From Sipunculus nudus (Eukaryota > Annelida > Sipuncula > Golfingiida > Sipunculidae), in the NCBI GenBank assembly GCA_026874595.1, contig CM049320.1, positions 8,995,464 through 9,059,463 of the forward strand: DNA of 64,000 nucleotides. The letters run 5' to 3'. A program made the position numbers and the translations under genes. The notes under the pieces were generated by a model, which was not told where the DNA came from, ran no database searches, and saw only the letters and a program-made list of their open reading frames with translations. Position 1 is the stretch's first letter. Every line of letters starts with the position of its first letter. Positions 62,212 through 64,000 of this stretch are shown in pieces.

Positions 62212-64000
62212 CTATACTCCTGATACATAATATTGTAATAACTTCGGCTTTCCATTTCTCTTTATCCGCTTCTATTTGACTTGAAGCCTAAGGCTTAATA
62301 AAACATATTTGAATACCTTACTTTACATTGATGAAAAAAGATAACTTTTCCTCGCTAAGCATGTCGCATTTTTTGCTACTCTTATTTGTATCCCCGATCG
62401 GCCTTGTTTCACATGAAAGCTCCTAGAAATGTCTTCTAAATAAGTCAGCTACTTTAAAATATGCTTTAATTCTTATAGATCAAAACACTTAAAACTTTAT
62501 GAGTTAGTGAATAAACCTTTACCAGCGTTTTCTCTCTCCATTAATTTCCCTTAATACGTATAAAAGGTCAGATTATACACCCTGACAGGTTTTTTTTTTC
62601 AGGAACCCCCTAACACCCAATCACCGCACCTTAGCTGTGACATACAACATGCTTGATATCTATGTAAGCCTTCCATAATTGAGATTTAACGTGGTTGTCT
62701 TTCTATTAGATTTATTATACTTGTCATGAGTTGTTTTTCCAATAGGAACCAATAGAAACCTATATCTATCTTATTTTGGAAAAAATTGGTATAAAGAAAT
62801 AAAATTTAGGAAATAGATAAGAATTACCGAATTATTTTTAGTGAAAATAACTAGTTTACGCTTTGGTTATGCAACATTAAAATTTGCTATTTGACCCTGA
62901 GGGTTATTTCTTCAGAAGTCCGCCTTGTTTCTACATTGTTCCAACATAAAATTTCATAATCTAGCGACCATAGGAAACAAAATAAAATCAGTTTTCGAAG
63001 AATCACAAAATTTACGGGGTATAAACGTTTGGATAAAAAATTGCACGCATAAAAATGTAATGATGATACGTGAAACATTTAGAAAAAAAAACAAAACTGG
63101 ACAAAATTAGGTAATCAGGTGAACTTCCCGTCTTATCGTGAGATGGATTAAAATGTAGTAATAATATGTCCTCCTCCCCCTAAAAATAATAACTTACATA
63201 TAAAAATAAGGGGACAAATTTTAGAAAATGTCCGAATGAACAATGGCTACCACTCGCCTATAAACGTTCTTGGTCTGTCAGATCAAAATAAGAATGCCAA
63301 AGTTATTCACATAAGCACCCTTCTTTGAATAAATAGTTGATTGAATAAATGTTAGTACAGTCAGCAGTTATATATCCACCGACTGGTTACGCGCTATTTC
63401 AAAACAAACTGAACATGTTTTACTGTTCAGTGACATATTACATATTGCATTTGGGGGTTTCTCCCCGATACAGGCTGCTTTATAACTTATTACCTGTGTA
63501 AAGCAATGCGCTCACATTCTCCGCTTCTGAGCGGCGTTATTTGCTCTGCCTAATCCAAAGCCTAATCGATTTTGATTATCTTAACATTTTCGTGATTGCA
63601 CCATATAGTGCCATTATCTGGGACAAGTGAACGGTTTTGTCCCTTTTAACATCCATCGAACCCGTTCGGCTGTACAGAATTTAGATTTATCGTCGATTTC
63701 ATATGGTGGAGCACCTATTCACCCGTCACTTATTCATAGTTCATATTCATCACATCGTGCGGCGTGCCTAAAACGCAAGGTTTCAGCATTCTTGCTGAAT
63801 ACATATTCCGGAGAGACTGCACACCACGAAGAGGGCAATTGGGGCTACCTTGTCAGTGATGGGCGTAATTCCAGGCAATCAGTGTCACTCTGGAGTAAAT
63901 CAAGGGATAAATAGTGTGCTGCAGTCATTAGTGTGTTAGGCTGTGGTATTGGCCTTTGTGTTGTGATTTCAGTGATCTTTTCCAGTTGGTCATGTTTTCA
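62207..64000. other. No supported gene to the window end
   Basis: A plus-strand open frame at 63627-63914 has somewhat gene-like composition but starts at GTG, lacks a convincing acceptor and shows no known domain. Confidence 0.45.

Overview
This is an AT-rich animal nuclear genomic window, not a bacterial or viral one. Coding sequence is sparse and split by introns with GT/AG borders. Most of the length is introns, microsatellites and several layers of transposable-element debris. Repeat arrays carrying AGGTCA-type motifs, TSD-flanked MITEs, LINE remnants and lineage-expanded Golgi-type enzymes (FkbM methyltransferase, nucleotide-diphospho-sugar glycosyltransferase) suggest a lophotrochozoan, most likely a bivalve mollusc. 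That placement is inference from repeat style, not a database match.

Layout. (1) 1-14.1 kb: the 3' end of a plus-strand gene with a C-terminal tensin-type SH2 domain. Three exons (355-441, 10431-10608, 12175-12381) are separated by a 10 kb and a 1.6 kb intron. The large intron holds two related repeat families (0.8-6.4 kb and 7.9-9.9 kb) and a PIF/Harbinger-like MITE. Both visible downstream exons have decayed duplicates of their own acceptor sites just upstream. A 70-bp-arm inverted repeat lies in or just after the 3' UTR. (2) 15.4-18.3 kb: a Helitron-like element made of 288-bp higher-order repeats, each carrying perfect nuclear-receptor DR1 motifs; a 3'-end copy lies at 19.2 kb. (3) 20-26.3 kb: degraded duplicated fragments of an unrecognised minus-strand gene. 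(4) 27.4-29.1 kb: two nested inverted-repeat elements, the outer one holding an exon-like ORF. (5) 29.1-41.8 kb: mostly empty, with microsatellites, a cluster of CGGTAG palindromes, and one weak TATA/first-exon candidate at 36.8 kb. (6) 41.9-44.4 kb: an intronless, twice-frameshifted glycosyltransferase followed by a poly(A)-like tract, probably a retrocopy. (7) 47-49 kb: a 155-bp tandem array with an oestrogen-response-element-like palindrome in each unit, then a small TA-flanked MITE and a tRNA-derived SINE-like sequence. (8) 51.7-53.0 kb: an apparently intact two-exon minus-strand FkbM methyltransferase with an N-terminal membrane anchor. (9) 54.5-60.4 kb: a third repeat array, then two degraded minus-strand LINE remnants of different clades. 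(10) 60.4-64 kb: no supported gene.

The genes form no pathway or operon. The FkbM gene and the glycosyltransferase relic could both belong to Golgi glycan modification, but their proximity alone does not show a functional link. The most unusual content is the recurrence of nuclear-receptor half-sites in two unrelated tandem-repeat families, in two different geometries (DR1 plus a TCAAGGTCA extension, and IR3), and the acceptor-site duplications within the SH2 gene.
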